A stretch of DNA of 64,000 nucleotides from Solanum dulcamara (Eukaryota; Streptophyta; Magnoliopsida; Solanales; Solanaceae): assembly GCF_947179165.1 (NCBI RefSeq), contig NC_077248.1, forward strand, positions 14,918,256-14,982,255, given 5' to 3'. Positions 23,940 through 38,189 of the stretch are shown piece by piece (within the stretch, counting starts at the first letter, position 1; each line of letters opens with the position of its first letter). The notes beneath the pieces were generated by a model. That model was not told the origin of the DNA and did no database searches. It saw nothing but the letters and a program-made list of their open reading frames with translations. A program made the translations under genes and the position numbers.

Positions 23940-24340
23940 AATATGTACAAAGTGCCTGATCACTTTGACATTAGTGTATGAATATCATGCTTATTTCCGA
24001 ACACTCTATATTTATTGTGGCTCATGGCTTGTTGGAGATTGAACAAGGCATTGTTGTTTATTTTTTGAACGTCTCCTTTTCGTCTGATGAATCCTGGTGA
24101 CAAAATTATCACTTTGGAACTCTTTGTTCTTTTAACTTCTTGTATTTGCTGAAAAGAGGGATATGGTGATCCTTTACAAATTTGCGATCACAGAAAAATT
24201 ATTAGTTTTTAATGAACTGATCTGTGTTGAATTCTCCATTTGTTTTCTCCTTGTCTTGCTATCTTCGATCGCTTGCTCTGATTCCCCACTTCTCGGTAGA
24301 TATAAGATGAAAATATATCTATGTAAAAAAAATGTTTGAT
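23940..24340 (+). pseudogene. antisense ORF trace in the Tat 3' region
   Basis: Opposite to the element's direction. Starts MYKVPDHFDISV followed by a stop, continues with similarity to the 9912-10334 ORF (NPGD, LLVFNELI, LLVLLSSIACSDSPLLGRYK) across frame changes. Positional and sequence match to the other copy support common descent. Unknown function. Confidence 0.35.
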
Positions 24341-25445
24341 GTATTAAAAGCTTTAAGAAAGATGAGTTTTTGAAAACTAATTCGGAAAGGATTACTGCCA
24401 GATGTCATGTCAACGCACAGCTTAAATGAACGTCCTTAATCCGAAGCTTTGAGTAGGCTTGATATCTTGTTCACAAAATTTTTAAGGATTCTTGGGAAAT
24501 TCTAACATAGCTAGAAAGTTTTTTAGTTGACTCTGAACTCTGAGGGTGCTAAAGATTGTTGAAGTTGACATTGACCTTCCAACAATGTCAGGGATCATTT
24601 GAGGCCAACCTTGAACTTTGAAGTTGAGTAAAACCTTCTGATGATATTAGATAAAAATTTTGAGGTCATCCTCAAAACTTTCTATCCCAGTTAGATGTCT
24701 TTATAAATATCATACTACCAATAAGAGATTACAGAATTTTTGAAACCCCATCAAAAACTCTTTCCCAATTACTTTTCTAATGCACCTCAGTCTTGTCTTC
24801 TTTTTATAAAAGATCTTCTTTGGAATTTTTTGAGTCCCTCTCAAAAAATTCTGTCCTAGTTTCTATTATAAATAGAGAACTTATGGGAGATATGACCGAA
24901 CCGTTGTGGCGCCTACGTATCCCGTTGAGGCAGAAATCAGATCAAATGTAGTTCCCCCGGGGGAGATAAATGAAAAATGGGAGATTTTGAAATAAAAAGT
25001 AATAAATAAAAATGACCGAGGCCGACATAGTCCGCCTAAGTATCTCATTCTTGAGAATTCAGGTCAGACGTAGTTCAAATTAAAAGAGATTTTGAAAATA
25101 AGCATGAAAGCGATTACAAGAAAATGATGCAATTACAGGAAAAGATACAAAAGGAAATTAGAACTAATTTTCGTAAAGTAAAGTATTTAAAACGAATTTT
25201 CGCAATGAAGGGGTCTTTCATAAAGAAATAAACTTTGGCCATGGTCATGGACCAATCTGCCTTTTTCAAAACAAATACGAAGAGAATTAAAGCGTAACAA
25301 GGTAAAGTGACATAAAGGGTGGGTGTCCAGACTACCACCGATTTTTCAAAAATAACATAAAATCTGTCTCTATCTATCAAGACGAGTGAGGAACCAAGAG
25401 CGGATTGTAGGTCCAATTAGGCACTTGATCTTTTGGCTTGGCATC
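24341..25445 (-). mobile_element. Tat element, non-coding stretch between gag and antisense ORF
   Basis: Counterpart of 9240-9900 up to about 24960, with the repeated AAATTTTTGA segments and GGCGCCTACGTATCCCG. A second short GCCTAAGTATCTCATTC variant of that motif lies at 25035. No RT, integrase or other pol motif can be found in any frame here, where pol should be. Confidence 0.6.
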
Positions 25446-27665
25446 TCATATGCCTGACGTCTCGATTATCATAGCATCACCGACTCCTTCTTCTAGACCA
25501 ACATTATTGACAGGCTCTTGCACTGAAAACGACTGACACACATGAGGAAGAGGCTTTTTAAGATTGTCAGATTTGTCTGGGCTATCGGCATTCCAATCTT
25601 TTCCAACTTCAATCATGTTAATATTCACCTCTTCATGATTCGACAGGGGGTTATTATTAACATTAGGAGTGGCGGTTTGGAGAGTGATGACCTCGCGATC
25701 AATCAAATCCTGAATCTTGTGCCTCAAATTGACACAAGTTTCAGTATCATGCCCTATACTATTCGAATGATATGCACATATTTGGTCAGCTCTGAAGAAT
25801 CTAGAGCTTGTATCAGCTGATTTAGGTGCAATAGGATGAATAATGCCTGCATCTCTCAGTCTTTCGAACAGCTTAGTCCGACTTTCCATTAGAGGAGTAA
25901 AAATCTTAGCAGGCCTATTTTCAAAATTGGGTTGGGTAAGATTATAGTTATTTTGTGAGGGTGGGGGTGGGGGTATATGATTATAACTAGGATGATTTTG
26001 GCGGAAAGGTGTGGGAGTTTGAAAATTTAGGCGAAGAGCATTTTGATAGTGCGGAGGTAGGTAATTAGGAGGCGGATTTTGATAACTCGGTTGGACGTAA
26101 CAAATTGGGTAGGGATTTTGTGGAGATGGGGGATAGACTTTGTAGGGTGAGGTTTTTCTGGAGCTAAAATTGGATGATCTTTGTATCCTTCTATCAGGCG
26201 CATGAGAAATAAAGGACACATCTTCTCTTTTCTTTTTGAACAAACCTGAAGACCCAGCTTGGATGGCCACATGGGTAATCCTTCCGGTCTTAAGACCGTC
26301 TTCGATGGTCTCACCAATTTTGACCACCTCAGCAAATTTCGCTCCTACGAGCAACAACATCATATCATAGTACTCAGGCTCTTGATTGCGTACAAAGACT
26401 TCAATAATCTCCTTTTCAGTCATGGGAGGTCTCACTCAGGCAACCTCTTTCCTCCAATGGTAGGCGTACTCTCGATAGCTTTCAGTAGACTTTTGTTTGA
26501 TTTTCTCCAAAAAGTAATGATCGGGAACGATCTCCATATTGTAAGCAAATCTTTCGATGAACTCTTTAGCTAAAGCATTCCAATTTGGCCACTGTTTCAT
26601 CTCTTGAGAAGTAAACCATTCCAAGGCCTCTCCGCTTAGGCTTCAGCTAAAGAGTCGCATTAATAATGCCTCGTTCTTCCCAACTCCTACGAGTTGATCA
26701 CAATATGCTCTCAAATGAGCCAAAGGATTCCCGGTTCCACCAAAAGTATCAAATTTAGGTACTTTAAACCCTTCCGGAAGGTCCAGATCTGGATGGATTC
26801 ACAGATCTTCATAATTCAAACCAACAACATCTGGGGTATAGCGAAACTCCTTCATAGCTTTTACAATTTCCTCTTTCATGCTCTGCTTAGTTATTTCCTC
26901 TTTAGTTCTCCACTTCATTTCTTGTTCCTCATAGTGATCAAGTTCAGAACCATTGATATAGGGCTTATTTGGGATTGGGATTTGAAAAGCTGTCTTTTGA
27001 GGCAGGGGAGGAATAATGGGAGGGTTTGGTGTATTTTGAGGGACTTGGTAATTTTGGGGGAATGTTTGACGGTTAGTGTGCTGATTTTCATGATGGGGAA
27101 AGGTTTGCGGATTGTTAACATTTTGGTTTTGTAGGGGAGGACAGGCTTTAGGGTTGGTGTTTTGTAGGGGAGAAAAGCTTTGGGGATTGGTATTTTGAGG
27201 GTAAGGTGGTGCTTGGTAGGAAGCGAAAGCATGATGGGGATTGGAAGCAGTGAGGTCAACAATGAAGGCATTTTGCGTGGGGTTTAAGGATGGGTTTTGA
27301 ACGTGTTTCGTACTTGAACTTAGAGAAGGAAAGTGAATTGGAGGTCTTCCATCGCCTGGAACAGGCGTGTTGGCGGCTATAGCTAGGTTTGATAATTCTC
27401 GATTCTTTTGTATCTCAACTCTCATCTCGGTGATTTGTTGCACTAATTGTGCAATCAGCTCATTTTGTTCAGTGATAACAGGGTCTGTCACAACAATATC
27501 AGTCAACCCAGTGTCCTCATTATGTCCAATCATTTTTTCTTTTCCTGTTATCAAATTTCGATCGGAAAATGAGTCTTTAGGCACTTTAGATCTTGTGAAG
27601 TATGGATGCTCGGCCAAATTATCAACACAGATCAATTCTAAATACCTGCACAGAAAATAACTCAA
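25446..27665 (-). pseudogene. Tat-lineage gag, one frame with three stops
   Basis: All three ORF pieces (27665-26799, 26624-26436, 26435-25446) are in the same reading frame, separated only by in-frame stops: one after LNYEDL at about 26799, one within LFS-SLSGEAL near 26645, one after HWRKEVA near 26436. The N-terminal third is Pro/Asn/Gln-rich. The capsid-like part carries EALEWFTSQEM and WNALAKEFIERF. The C-terminal part has a CAYHSNSIGHDTETC zinc-binding-like motif (CxxHx4Hx4C) typical of Tat gag. It ends at a normal stop at 25446 with no fused pol. About 740 codons in all. The start is uncertain; 27665 is the first ATG of the frame. Confidence 0.8.
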
Positions 27666-29069
27666 AAGGCAAACATATCAGTTAGCATTCATAAGAGATA
27701 ATGTAAAATATCATACCGAAAAAAAGATAAACACATAAGAGTTGTTTTGTTTGAAGACAAGATAACCTATGAGTATTGAAAAATGACAAAATAGACAGAA
27801 ATTTGCCTATTGATTTTAGGATTTAGTGTATCAAGATATGACTTGCTTTGAATCAAGATCTTCTTGCTTTTGTCACGGTTTGTATCTATACATCTACTGA
27901 TGCGATATTGGTATTTCTTTGTAAAAAATGAAGGGAAAAAATAAGCTTTTAAAAGATAGTGGTCAAACCTTGAAAAACTGCCTACGTATCCCACGAAGGA
28001 GATGTTAGGCCCTATGTAGTTTGACTAGCTCCGACAAATCAACCATTTTTGAGAGGAGAGAGTAAGGTTTAGGACATGAAAGTAAAATTTGAATTTTGTG
28101 GTGAAACCAAAGACTCTAAGAGCATTTCATCGCACTTTGTAGTGAGTTGATATTTGTGCTTTGGGGGATTTTAGAAAAGAGTGGGTTAGAGTGCCTTCAA
28201 GTAAGCAACACATTCATTCAAGCATATAACAGATAAACAATTATTGCGTGTCCTAAACAGATATGTGACCCTTTTGTGCCAAGGGTAGGCCTATCGATTT
28301 GAAGGATGTATAGCATCATTTGAAATATTTCATTGCCCCAAAACTTATGTTTATACAAATATTATGAATAAACTGAATGAGGGTACATAATGGGGAAAAA
28401 GGGATACAAATAATCAGTCCCACGCAGGGGTACAATCCTAACTAAGCCTTCGTGAAATAAATTTCGTTCTTGACTTCTTGACATCAACCTCTTTGGATAG
28501 AATAACAATTTTGTGAAGGTCTTTTTTTAGGCTAATAAAAGAAGCTTCCAACCCCGCGGGACAATGTTTGTCAAATAGCGCATACAACCTTCAAATTTAA
28601 ACACATAGGTATGATCGCCCATTTAGGCCGAAGGCCATTTTGGACTCAATGTGGCCTTTCGAATGGACCCAATACACCTTGGGTATTGGGTCATCTTAGG
28701 CAAATGCACTTAATCAAGGTTTTGATTTTGCTCTACGCTAGGTTGACTAGGAGTGGCTTTCGCAAGACTGGTAACCCAAGCGGACAACTCAGGCTGGAAA
28801 TTACGACAACCATTGGACGCATGGCGTATCAATAAATTATCGATCATTCCAAAAAGGATTAAGTATAAAAAGCCCAGCTGCGATTCCGCAAAACCGTTCT
28901 TTAATATACTATATGTTCAATAGAAAAATGCCATGAAATGCAAATGACAATTTAATATAAAACTAAACACGTAAGGTGCAATTAAGAAAAACAAGAATTA
29001 CTAATTATTACAAATTCAAATAGTTAGTCAAATAAACAATCAAATCTAATGGTTAGAACCTAATTAGTC
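27666..29069 (-). mobile_element. Tat element 5' leader
   Basis: Between primer site and gag. AT-rich with no frame I can support; the plus-strand ORF 28611-28835 shows no recognisable features. GCCTACGTATCCCACG near 27980 resembles the GGCGCCTACGTATCCCG motif at 24911, so the same short sequence occurs on both sides of gag. Confidence 0.5.
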
Positions 29070-29088
29070 CCCAGCGGAGTCGCCATTT
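29070..29088 (-). other. primer-binding-site-like sequence of the Tat element
   Basis: Minus-strand TGGCGACTCCGCTGGGGAC begins a few bases after the end of the 5' LTR. Tat elements use such TGGCG-type sites rather than the initiator-Met site. The matching tRNA cannot be assigned by eye. Confidence 0.6.
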
Positions 29089-29089
29089 C

Positions 29090-30744
<1,655 letters not shown>

Positions 30745-31191
30745 CATGTTTTTTTCTTGTTGTTTTATTTTTATTATGTCGTGGGTATAAGATTGACCGA
30801 TGATTTCTACTAGTACGTGTTGTTTGTACTGATACTATTCTTTTTATGCCACTTGGCATGATCTAGTTGCAGGATCAGTGATGCTTCATAGGTGAAGGCG
30901 AAGATGATTCTCTAATAACTTCTACTTTTTCTTTCTATTGGTGGAAGTTGTGACATTACTTTATTTATACACCTTGTTTAGACTAGTATCCTTGGGGGGG
31001 GGTGTTGGAATACAATTGTGTAATTAACCTTAGAGTTTTAATTTAATATACAGTGTCTTCTTTCCATTTTAGACTCTTGTATTGGTATTTTCGTTAAACT
31101 TCCGCATGTTATCCATTTGAGGATTAAGAGTTCTCCTTCTTTGGTGTTATAATAGGTGCTCACACGGCCCATTGGGTTGAATCGTGACACT
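30745..31191 (+). mobile_element. 3' end of a gypsy LTR
   Basis: Ends in GGGTTGAATCGTGACA, the same type of terminus as the solo LTRs ending at 6886 and 52648, and has a GCAGGATCAGTGATGC segment comparable with their 3' parts. The 5' portion is missing, replaced by the Tat element. No coding content. Confidence 0.45.
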
Positions 31192-32045
31192 TAGTTTTGA
31201 AACTTTTTTTTCGCCTTTAATAAAAAAATCATACAAGTAACTTAATTCTATCTCTATAGGTTAAAAGTTTGTGCTTATATTTTATAATAATTCATCCATT
31301 TGACTAGGTGTGTTGTTGGGTTCTTAAAGGCTATCCAAAAGAATGACGTCTAGAAAATGATAATTATTTTGTATTGATGTTATTTGTTTAGGTTTCTTGT
31401 ATTTTCTCTGATGTTTGCAGTTATTGAAAAGTTTCAAAGCTCAAATTTTTAAAATTTAACCTGTGATAAATGTGAATTGTTTCGAGTGATAATATATCAA
31501 AAAAATTCAAATGATCGAGAGGATCTCATATCCTAACTTTGAGATTATTTGATTTAGAGGAGATTTGAGCTGGATATTCATTGAAATCCGCCATTGAAGA
31601 GCTTCAAAGCTAAAAATTTAAAATTTGACCTATCACAAACATGAATATTTTTGAGTGCATAATATATCAAATGACTTGAAACATCTAGAGGAGCTCATAT
31701 CTAAAATTTGGGACTGTTTAGAGCAGATTTGAAGTGGTCAGGATTGAATTTAAATATCAACTATTGAGAAAAATGAACTGTTGCAATTTATAAATATTGT
31801 ATAACAATATATATGAATATACATCTTTTCCACATAGTTATACATCATCTATACATGAGTATACACTATTTATATAATATCGATACATTATATATACATA
31901 TCGATATATTACATATACGTATGACTATTTTATTGAGAATATTTTTTGTTGTTTGTATCGCTAGTTTTGGGCTTGTATATTTATGAATTTTTTTTCATTT
32001 TTTAAATTTTATTGCCATCCATCTAAACAACCGATGAATGTAATT

Positions 32046-32128
<83 letters not shown>

Positions 32129-32640
32129 CTGCTTGATTGAATGTGTAACCTTCCTTATAAATAGGGTGTCTGACACCTTTATCGAATTTGATAACATATG
32201 TGATGATAGTCTAATTGCTTTTAGGGTACATATTTTCATTCTCTATCGTGAGAAAAATGAGGTGGAGGATTTTAAGGGTTTGAACTTTCTGGCGCTTGGT
32301 ACTCTATTTTGGATGTCGATATAGTTTCTTACTTCTTAAAACTACTTAATTGGATGTGTTTTAAAAAATATTTACCATTTTTAAATATACTTTTATTTTA
32401 TTATCATTTTTAACAATCAGTAACAATACTTTATTTAAATAAGACATTATATACATTTTTTTATTTGGAGAAAAGGAAAAGGGCGCGTCATTATCTCTCT
32501 CTTTCTATTAGGGCTTTTTCTAGCGCCATTATATCTCTCTTTCTCTTTAGGATTTTTCTTCATTTTTCTAGCTCATCATTTTTCCCTTATTCCTTCATCT
32601 TTTTGTTTGTTTAAGACGGAACTCGTAGGTTTTAGGTGCA
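31192..32640. other. AT-rich spacer with a 170-bp duplication
   Basis: No gene seen. It contains a diverged tandem duplication (31431-31600 and 31601-31770; shared TTCAAAGCT, AAAATTT, GACCTATCACAAA-type segments), a TATACAT-rich stretch (31800-31920) and (TA)n at 32054-32125. The 31983-32324 ORF is mostly microsatellite. Confidence 0.5.
32054..32125. repeat. (TA)n microsatellite
   Basis: About 36 uninterrupted TA units after GTGTGTA. A likely length-variable marker. Confidence 0.95.
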
Positions 32641-33104
32641 CAATTATAATGGAAGGTCAGAAATCTCCTAGAAGAAGCCCACAAATTTGAATTGTTTATT
32701 CAACCGGCGGTGGTGAAGTGAATGGAGGTCCTACTTTTAGTTTGGAATTTCTGCAAATCAATCTCCAAAAGAAGATGGTGGTGAGGTTAATAAAAATTTT
32801 CAAGCAATGTATGTGAAGAAAAAGGGTGGTAAAAGTAAGAAAAAAATCACTGAGTTGAGTTCTAAATCTAAATTGAAAAGAAAATGAGCTAATATTGCAT
32901 CGACATCTAAGAAAGTTGTCGACAGTGATGATGATTTTGAGGATTTGCCTCCTCAATTTTAGTCAAAGAAAGTGATACCTATAGTTGCTCATTAGAAGAA
33001 TCCAAAAAGTCAAAATCGATTGTCCAAAAATACAGTTCTGTCAGAGAGTGCTAGATGTTAAAGAAAAAATTTGTGTATTTGATACTTTTATTATAGTCTA
33101 AATA

Positions 33105-33505
33105 TATTTGCTGAAGTTTACTAGACTTCAGTGATCTATATACACATACGTTAAAGTTGAATTAGAAAAGAATTAGAGACGAATGAAACTTGTACATAAT
33201 GAAAAAAGTTTTCAGTGATCTGTACACCAAAAAAATGAATTAAACTTTGAACTAAAATATATTACACAAACAAAAAAGTTGAATTAGAAGAGAATTAGAG
33301 ATGAATGAACCTTTAGTTAATTGAAAAAAGTCTTCAGTGATCTGTACACCAAAAAAATGAATTAAACTTTGAACTAAAATATATTACACACATATTAAAG
33401 TTGAATTAGAAGAGAATTAGAGATGAATGAAACTTGTAGCTAATGAAAAAATATTTCAGTGATCTGTACACCACAAAAATGAATTAAACTTTGAACTAAA
33501 ATATA
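33105..33505 (+). repeat. ~120-bp tandem repeat in intron 1 of the ULP1 pseudogene
   Basis: Three to four units with TTCAGTGATCTGTACACC, ATGAATTAAACTTTGAACTAAAATATATTACAC and GTTGAATTAGAAGAGAATTAGAG landmarks, recurring about every 120 bases. The same unit, same orientation, forms the array at 38190-39280 behind the gene. Confidence 0.85.
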
Positions 33506-35629
33506 TAAATTCTTGAGACATTCAGATATTTCGTATTCTTCAAGTAGGTGGTCGTCATATACTAATCATGACGTGATTGAGAAAATAAAACTTTCTTTAT
33601 CTGAAAAATAGCTTGACTTGTTTAGGAATACTTGTTTTTGTTACTTTCTTGACCTTCCGAAAGTGATCACACAACACCAACTTATTCATTGTCTTATGAA
33701 CAAGGAGTTAAAACACACACCAGATGATATGTTAGTTGTTGAATTAAATGAGAAGATGTTATTTTTCGGGCTTAGAAAATTTGGGTTAATTACAGACTTA
33801 AATTGTGTTAGTAGTGGTTGCTCTGTTAATATTCCAGATTCTTCTTGTCGGTTGTTGAGAAATTATTTTCCCGAACAAATTACTATTCAAAAAAATCATC
33901 TACGCGAGTTGTTTTTAGCAAAAAAAAAGCATAGATGATGATTCCGCTGTTTCACTAGCTGTTTTGTTCTTTATTGACGATTTTTTATTCTCATATGAGA
34001 ACAATGAATGCCAAATTATTAATAGAGATTTTTACCTTGTGTAAAGTGGATAATTCAATTTTTACCCATGGGATTTAGATGTCTACCAGAAGTTGCTTGA
34101 TAATGTGAGGCATAAGCTTAATTCAACCAATCAGTACTATAGATTAGGTGGATTACCTCTTGCCCTTCAAATTTGGATAATTGAGTGTTGTTCTAGAGTC
34201 GATGAAGATTTAGCTATTCGAATTTCTGATTATATTCTAAGAATTTTGACGTGGAAAACAGTTGCTGAAAGTCCTTGGCAAAAGCTTATTGAAAATGGCA
34301 TCTTCATGCCCAGAAAACACAAAGTATCTATACAAAGTTAATACAATTTATGACACATATATATATTAGTTCAACTCAAGTTAATACATATCTTTGTTTC
34401 TGTATTTTAATTTCAGTTTGAGAATATAGTGGCAAGTGAAGATGACGTATCTAAATTCACACTTCCTGAACCTCGTGATTACCATTCTGAAATCTTAAAA
34501 TTGGAGCCGAAAGGATCAAAGCATATGTTGACCAGGGAGGTTATAGAGTTGAGAAAAGAACTTGTAAAGGTATAAGCTAACTTGGCTTTAGGCTTTATCC
34601 TTTTCAAAACTATTATTCTAATATTTGTGTTATATTTGATTATATGCTATGCGAATGAAAATCACAAAGCTCTTGAAGAGAAGATAGACTTACAATCTAT
34701 TCAAATAAAAGAATTTGTGATGAATTCTAACAAATAATTATTGAAGGATATTTCTTTGTTGTTTGCTAAGAGAGACGTCAACAGTTCTTTTAATAAAAAA
34801 AAGTCAGGGAATCATCTAACAAAGAGGTTGGCCAGACATTTTTGGGTGGATTAGACTTCAATGGAGGTTCTTTTATGTTTTTAATGCATCTATAATATAT
34901 TATTTTGCTTGCTGGCAGGAAGTTAACTAGAAGTTTATTTACTGTTTAGATATTTTACTTATCTAAGTTGTAGTTTAAGCTTGATATTTTATTTACATAT
35001 TTTTCTTGTAATATATTTTAATTACACACAAATTATTTTCTCCTTGTGTTGATGCATCAATACATGTATCAAGAGGACATGAAGCTCAAGTTGTGAAATC
35101 AAATCAATATGAAAAATCTCAAGTGTTTAAAGCTTCAGTTAAATTTGTTGTTGTTGGAAATTCTGAAAGCAAAATTGGTAATGAAGGGTTTAATACAAAT
35201 GTAATACACATTTCATATACTTTCATTTATCTTTTTTAAAAGTTGTTCATGTTATGTACAGATGAAGATGTTCCAGGAATTGCTATTGAACAAGTTTTAT
35301 CTGAGGTTGTTGCTGATATAAATGGTATTAGTTTTATTTTAAAAGTTCAATTAAACTTCTTTCCCATATAATCTCTAATTACTCTACCTGCTCCTCCCTT
35401 ACTATATTATTAAAATATTTATTTTGTATATAGGTGAATAGGCTACTGATCTTAATGCAGTTGAGGCACAACCTAATAGTAGTGCAGCTAACAAAGGTTA
35501 ACTAGATAGAGGTACGTCTACTGATGCCGATGTAGCAAAGGGTTGGCAAAAAACTCCCCAAACGCTTGATGACTTCAGGTTGTGTGCTGAAGATCTTTCC
35601 CAAATCCATAAGGCAGAAGCATGATATCT

Positions 35630-36045
35630 AAAAAAAAAGTCACAGTTGAGAAAAATAAAAAGAAAAAGGCAGCCACCGTTGAGGAAAACAAAAAGGAAAA
35701 GGAAGTAACTGATGATGAAAATAAAAAGAAAGCGACACCGAAAAAGCATAGAAGAAAAAAACCAAAAAAATTAATTAAATCTCCTTATATACAACATTTT
35801 GAATCTGGAGGGACTTATGTGTAACACGTCAAATATTTGAGATAAAACAAAAAAAAGACATCCACTATTGAGGAAAACAAAAAGAAAATAGAAGCCACTG
35901 TTGATGAAAATAAAAAGAAAGCGACACCGAAGAAGCGTGGAAGAAAGAAAAATCCAGAAAAATCAATTAAATCACCTTATATACAACATTTTGAATCTGG
36001 AGGGACTTTATGTGTAACACGTCAAATATTTGAGATAAAATATCA
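35630..36045 (+). repeat. 192-bp tandem duplication of a Lys-rich coding segment
   Basis: GAATCTGGAG at 35801 recurs at 35993, a period of 192 bases (64 codons). Both copies encode Lys/Glu-rich repeats and the segment KSPYIQHFESGG. Copy 1 lacks one T after GGGACT and so ends in a stop (35822); copy 2 reads on into VTRQIFEIKYHFSLVIEVDDE. Within each copy ENKKK recurs several times. The basic stretch resembles a nuclear localisation region. Confidence 0.8.
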
Positions 36046-36355
36046 TTTTTCACTAGTAATTGAAGTAGATGATGAATCTGATTTGATAGATTCATTCACT
36101 TTGTGGCTTTATACGGGTACAAAAAAGAGGTAATTTATTTATGTTGGTTATTTTATATGTCAAAAAAAATTAGTTTAAATGAGTTAACTGACTGAAAATT
36201 TTATTACTTTTATATTTTAAAGGGGAAAGAAACCGTACCCAGATGTTGTTGATGTCCTCAAGCCAGCATTTGAATTAGGTGTTTTCAATGTACAAGCAAA
36301 AGACTGGTTTTTCAAATTGGCACATTCTGGACAAGCATGGATTGATGAGGTTAGT

Positions 36356-36711
36356 TATGTAAATTCCAGTTGAACACCCTCATTTTTCTGAATCAACTTC
36401 TTCTCCCATTTTTCTTTCACAATTCATATCCATGGTGATTATTGATACTTACTATGGAGGCTTTTAGTATTTTTAATAAATATATAATATATTTATAATA
36501 CATTTTTGATTTGATTTTGGAAAGAACTCCAATTATGTAAACTTCAGTTGAACACCCTCATGTTTCTGAATGAACTCTGTTTTCCATTTTTCTTTCACAA
36601 TCATATGCATGGCGATTATTGCTACTTACTATGTAGGCTTTTATATATTTAGTAAACTTTAGCTAAATAGACCTATCCCTATTCAAGAATTCAAGGCTTA
36701 TATAGCTGATT
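36356..36711 (+). repeat. 178-bp tandem duplication in an intron
   Basis: Segments starting ATGTAAATTCCAGTTGAACACCC (36356) and ATGTAAACTTCAGTTGAACACCC (36534) share CATTTTTCTTTCACAAT and ATTATTG-TACTTACTATG-AGGCTTTTA. It lies in the presumed intron between the peptidase exons at 36222-36350 and 37122. Confidence 0.75.
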
Positions 36712-37905
36712 CTGTTCAAAGTCAAGACCTCGTGGAAGATCACAGATCTGCTGAATAAGAAAAGAATAGAGTTAGTTAGAAACTCATAATTCTGCTGCTA
36801 ATGAATAAGGAAGATAATAAAACATTAACAAAATAAGTTATATCTCAACTCTCCTGATTGTAAATATTTTTGAGTTCCTACAAAAGTAAAATCATTTTAA
36901 GATACCTTACAGGAGCATATTCAAAAAGAAAATAAAAACTGAATTAAGAAAAGACTATGCAACAGTATGAGATAAAATAGAGCTTTCCTCCAAAACCTGG
37001 CAAAGAAATAGGGAATTAAAAGTCATAAAAGTATGTGAGCTTTAATGATCTCATTAAATTGATACTTTCTATAAATTTGAAGTATTATCTGACACTTAAC
37101 GTCATTTTTTAATCTTTTGCAGCATCTTGACGTCATTTTTTATTATATTAGAAAGAAAGAAAAGTATGAAGCCAATAATAACGTTCAGTTTACAACTACT
37201 GATTATCTATTCAAGATAAAGATTTCTCAATCTTATTTTCAACTTTATAAAGCTCATGAAAATAATAAGAAATTTGGAATCAAAGCTTCTGATGCTATTG
37301 CTGAGTATATATGTAGATGCTGTTTGTTGGAAAGCACCCAAGGGACAAAGTGGATTATGTTCTCTTTCCAGTAAATATTAAAGAGGGTTATCATTGAATT
37401 TTTGTTGTGTTTGATATTGTTGAAAGGTCTTTGAAGGTGTATGATTCATTTTCAGCTAGGGAGGGGCGAATTATCTGGCTCAAAATGCTATTGGCATGAT
37501 TTTATCGGTTTTACCATACTACTTGAGTGTGGTCAAATTCTATGATAAGCGTCATGAATTGAAGAAATCACCTAAATACAATGAAAAAATGAGTTTGAGA
37601 TCATTGAATCTAAGTTCATAACTGAAGGGATTCCTAGACAATAAGAAAATTCATTGTAAGTTTAATTGTTCATCAAATAGATCCTATATTTTGTATTTGT
37701 CTTATTAACTCAATAGTATTTTTATAATGATTTTATATTTTAAATTTTGTAGGGACTATGAAGTTTTTGTGGCTGTATTTGCGGAGTTAGTGAGCAGTGG
37801 CCAAGATATTGTAAGTCAACAACTAAGTGCAGACAGTCTTCGAAAAAGGTTTAGGGCTCTACTATGGGAATATGCAGTGAAGAAACAAAAAAGTAACTTT
37901 TAAAG

Positions 37906-38189
37906 TGAAGACGAAAGACCACATAAATAAATAAATGTAGTTATATTTGTTAATATGTCTATGAAAACTATATTGTCTAAAAATAGTTTATAGATGGTGT
38001 ATTAGTTAGGTTTTGAAGATTATTTTGTGCTGTCTTTTTTAAGGTGATTTTTGTTCATGTAAAATACATTTTTAATATAGTTTTTTGTTCATGTAAAATA
38101 TATTTTTATTTTTTTGTAATGTAATACATAGCTACGTTAATGTTAAAGTGTTGCAGTGGTGTTATCAAACTGAAACATGCATTATGAAT
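37906..38189. other. spacer after the ULP1 pseudogene
   Basis: AT-rich with a repeated TTTTTGTTCATGTAAAATA-like segment (38045-38110). No gene seen. Could hold the former 3' UTR. Confidence 0.4.

Larger units (their letters stand above)
32649..37905 (+). pseudogene. MULE-borne DUF1985/ULP1-like cysteine peptidase, decayed
   Basis: Exon-like pieces in order: an N-terminus at ATG 32649 (MEGQKSPRRSP, then a stop), a Lys/Ser/Asp-rich part to about 33060, a DUF1985 domain (33510-34340; LFFGLRKFGLITDLNC, YYRLGGLPLALQIWI), a linker (34418-34570), Lys-rich repeats (35630-36045), then the C48 peptidase (36222-37905). In the peptidase, YVLFPVNIKEGYH keeps the catalytic His but the next Trp codon is TGA. 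VYDSFS supplies the Asp. The Cys of the expected D-C-G-VF-V reads Tyr (DYEVFVAVFAE, about 37755). At least six stops and several frameshifts. Such ULP1-like genes are carried by plant MULEs (Kaonashi-type). Exon borders are approximate. Confidence 0.75.

Noticed and set aside
25542..27660. Plus-strand ORFs at 25542, 26259, 26694 and 27367
   Set aside because: They lie opposite the gag frame, which has recognisable motifs. They are shadows.
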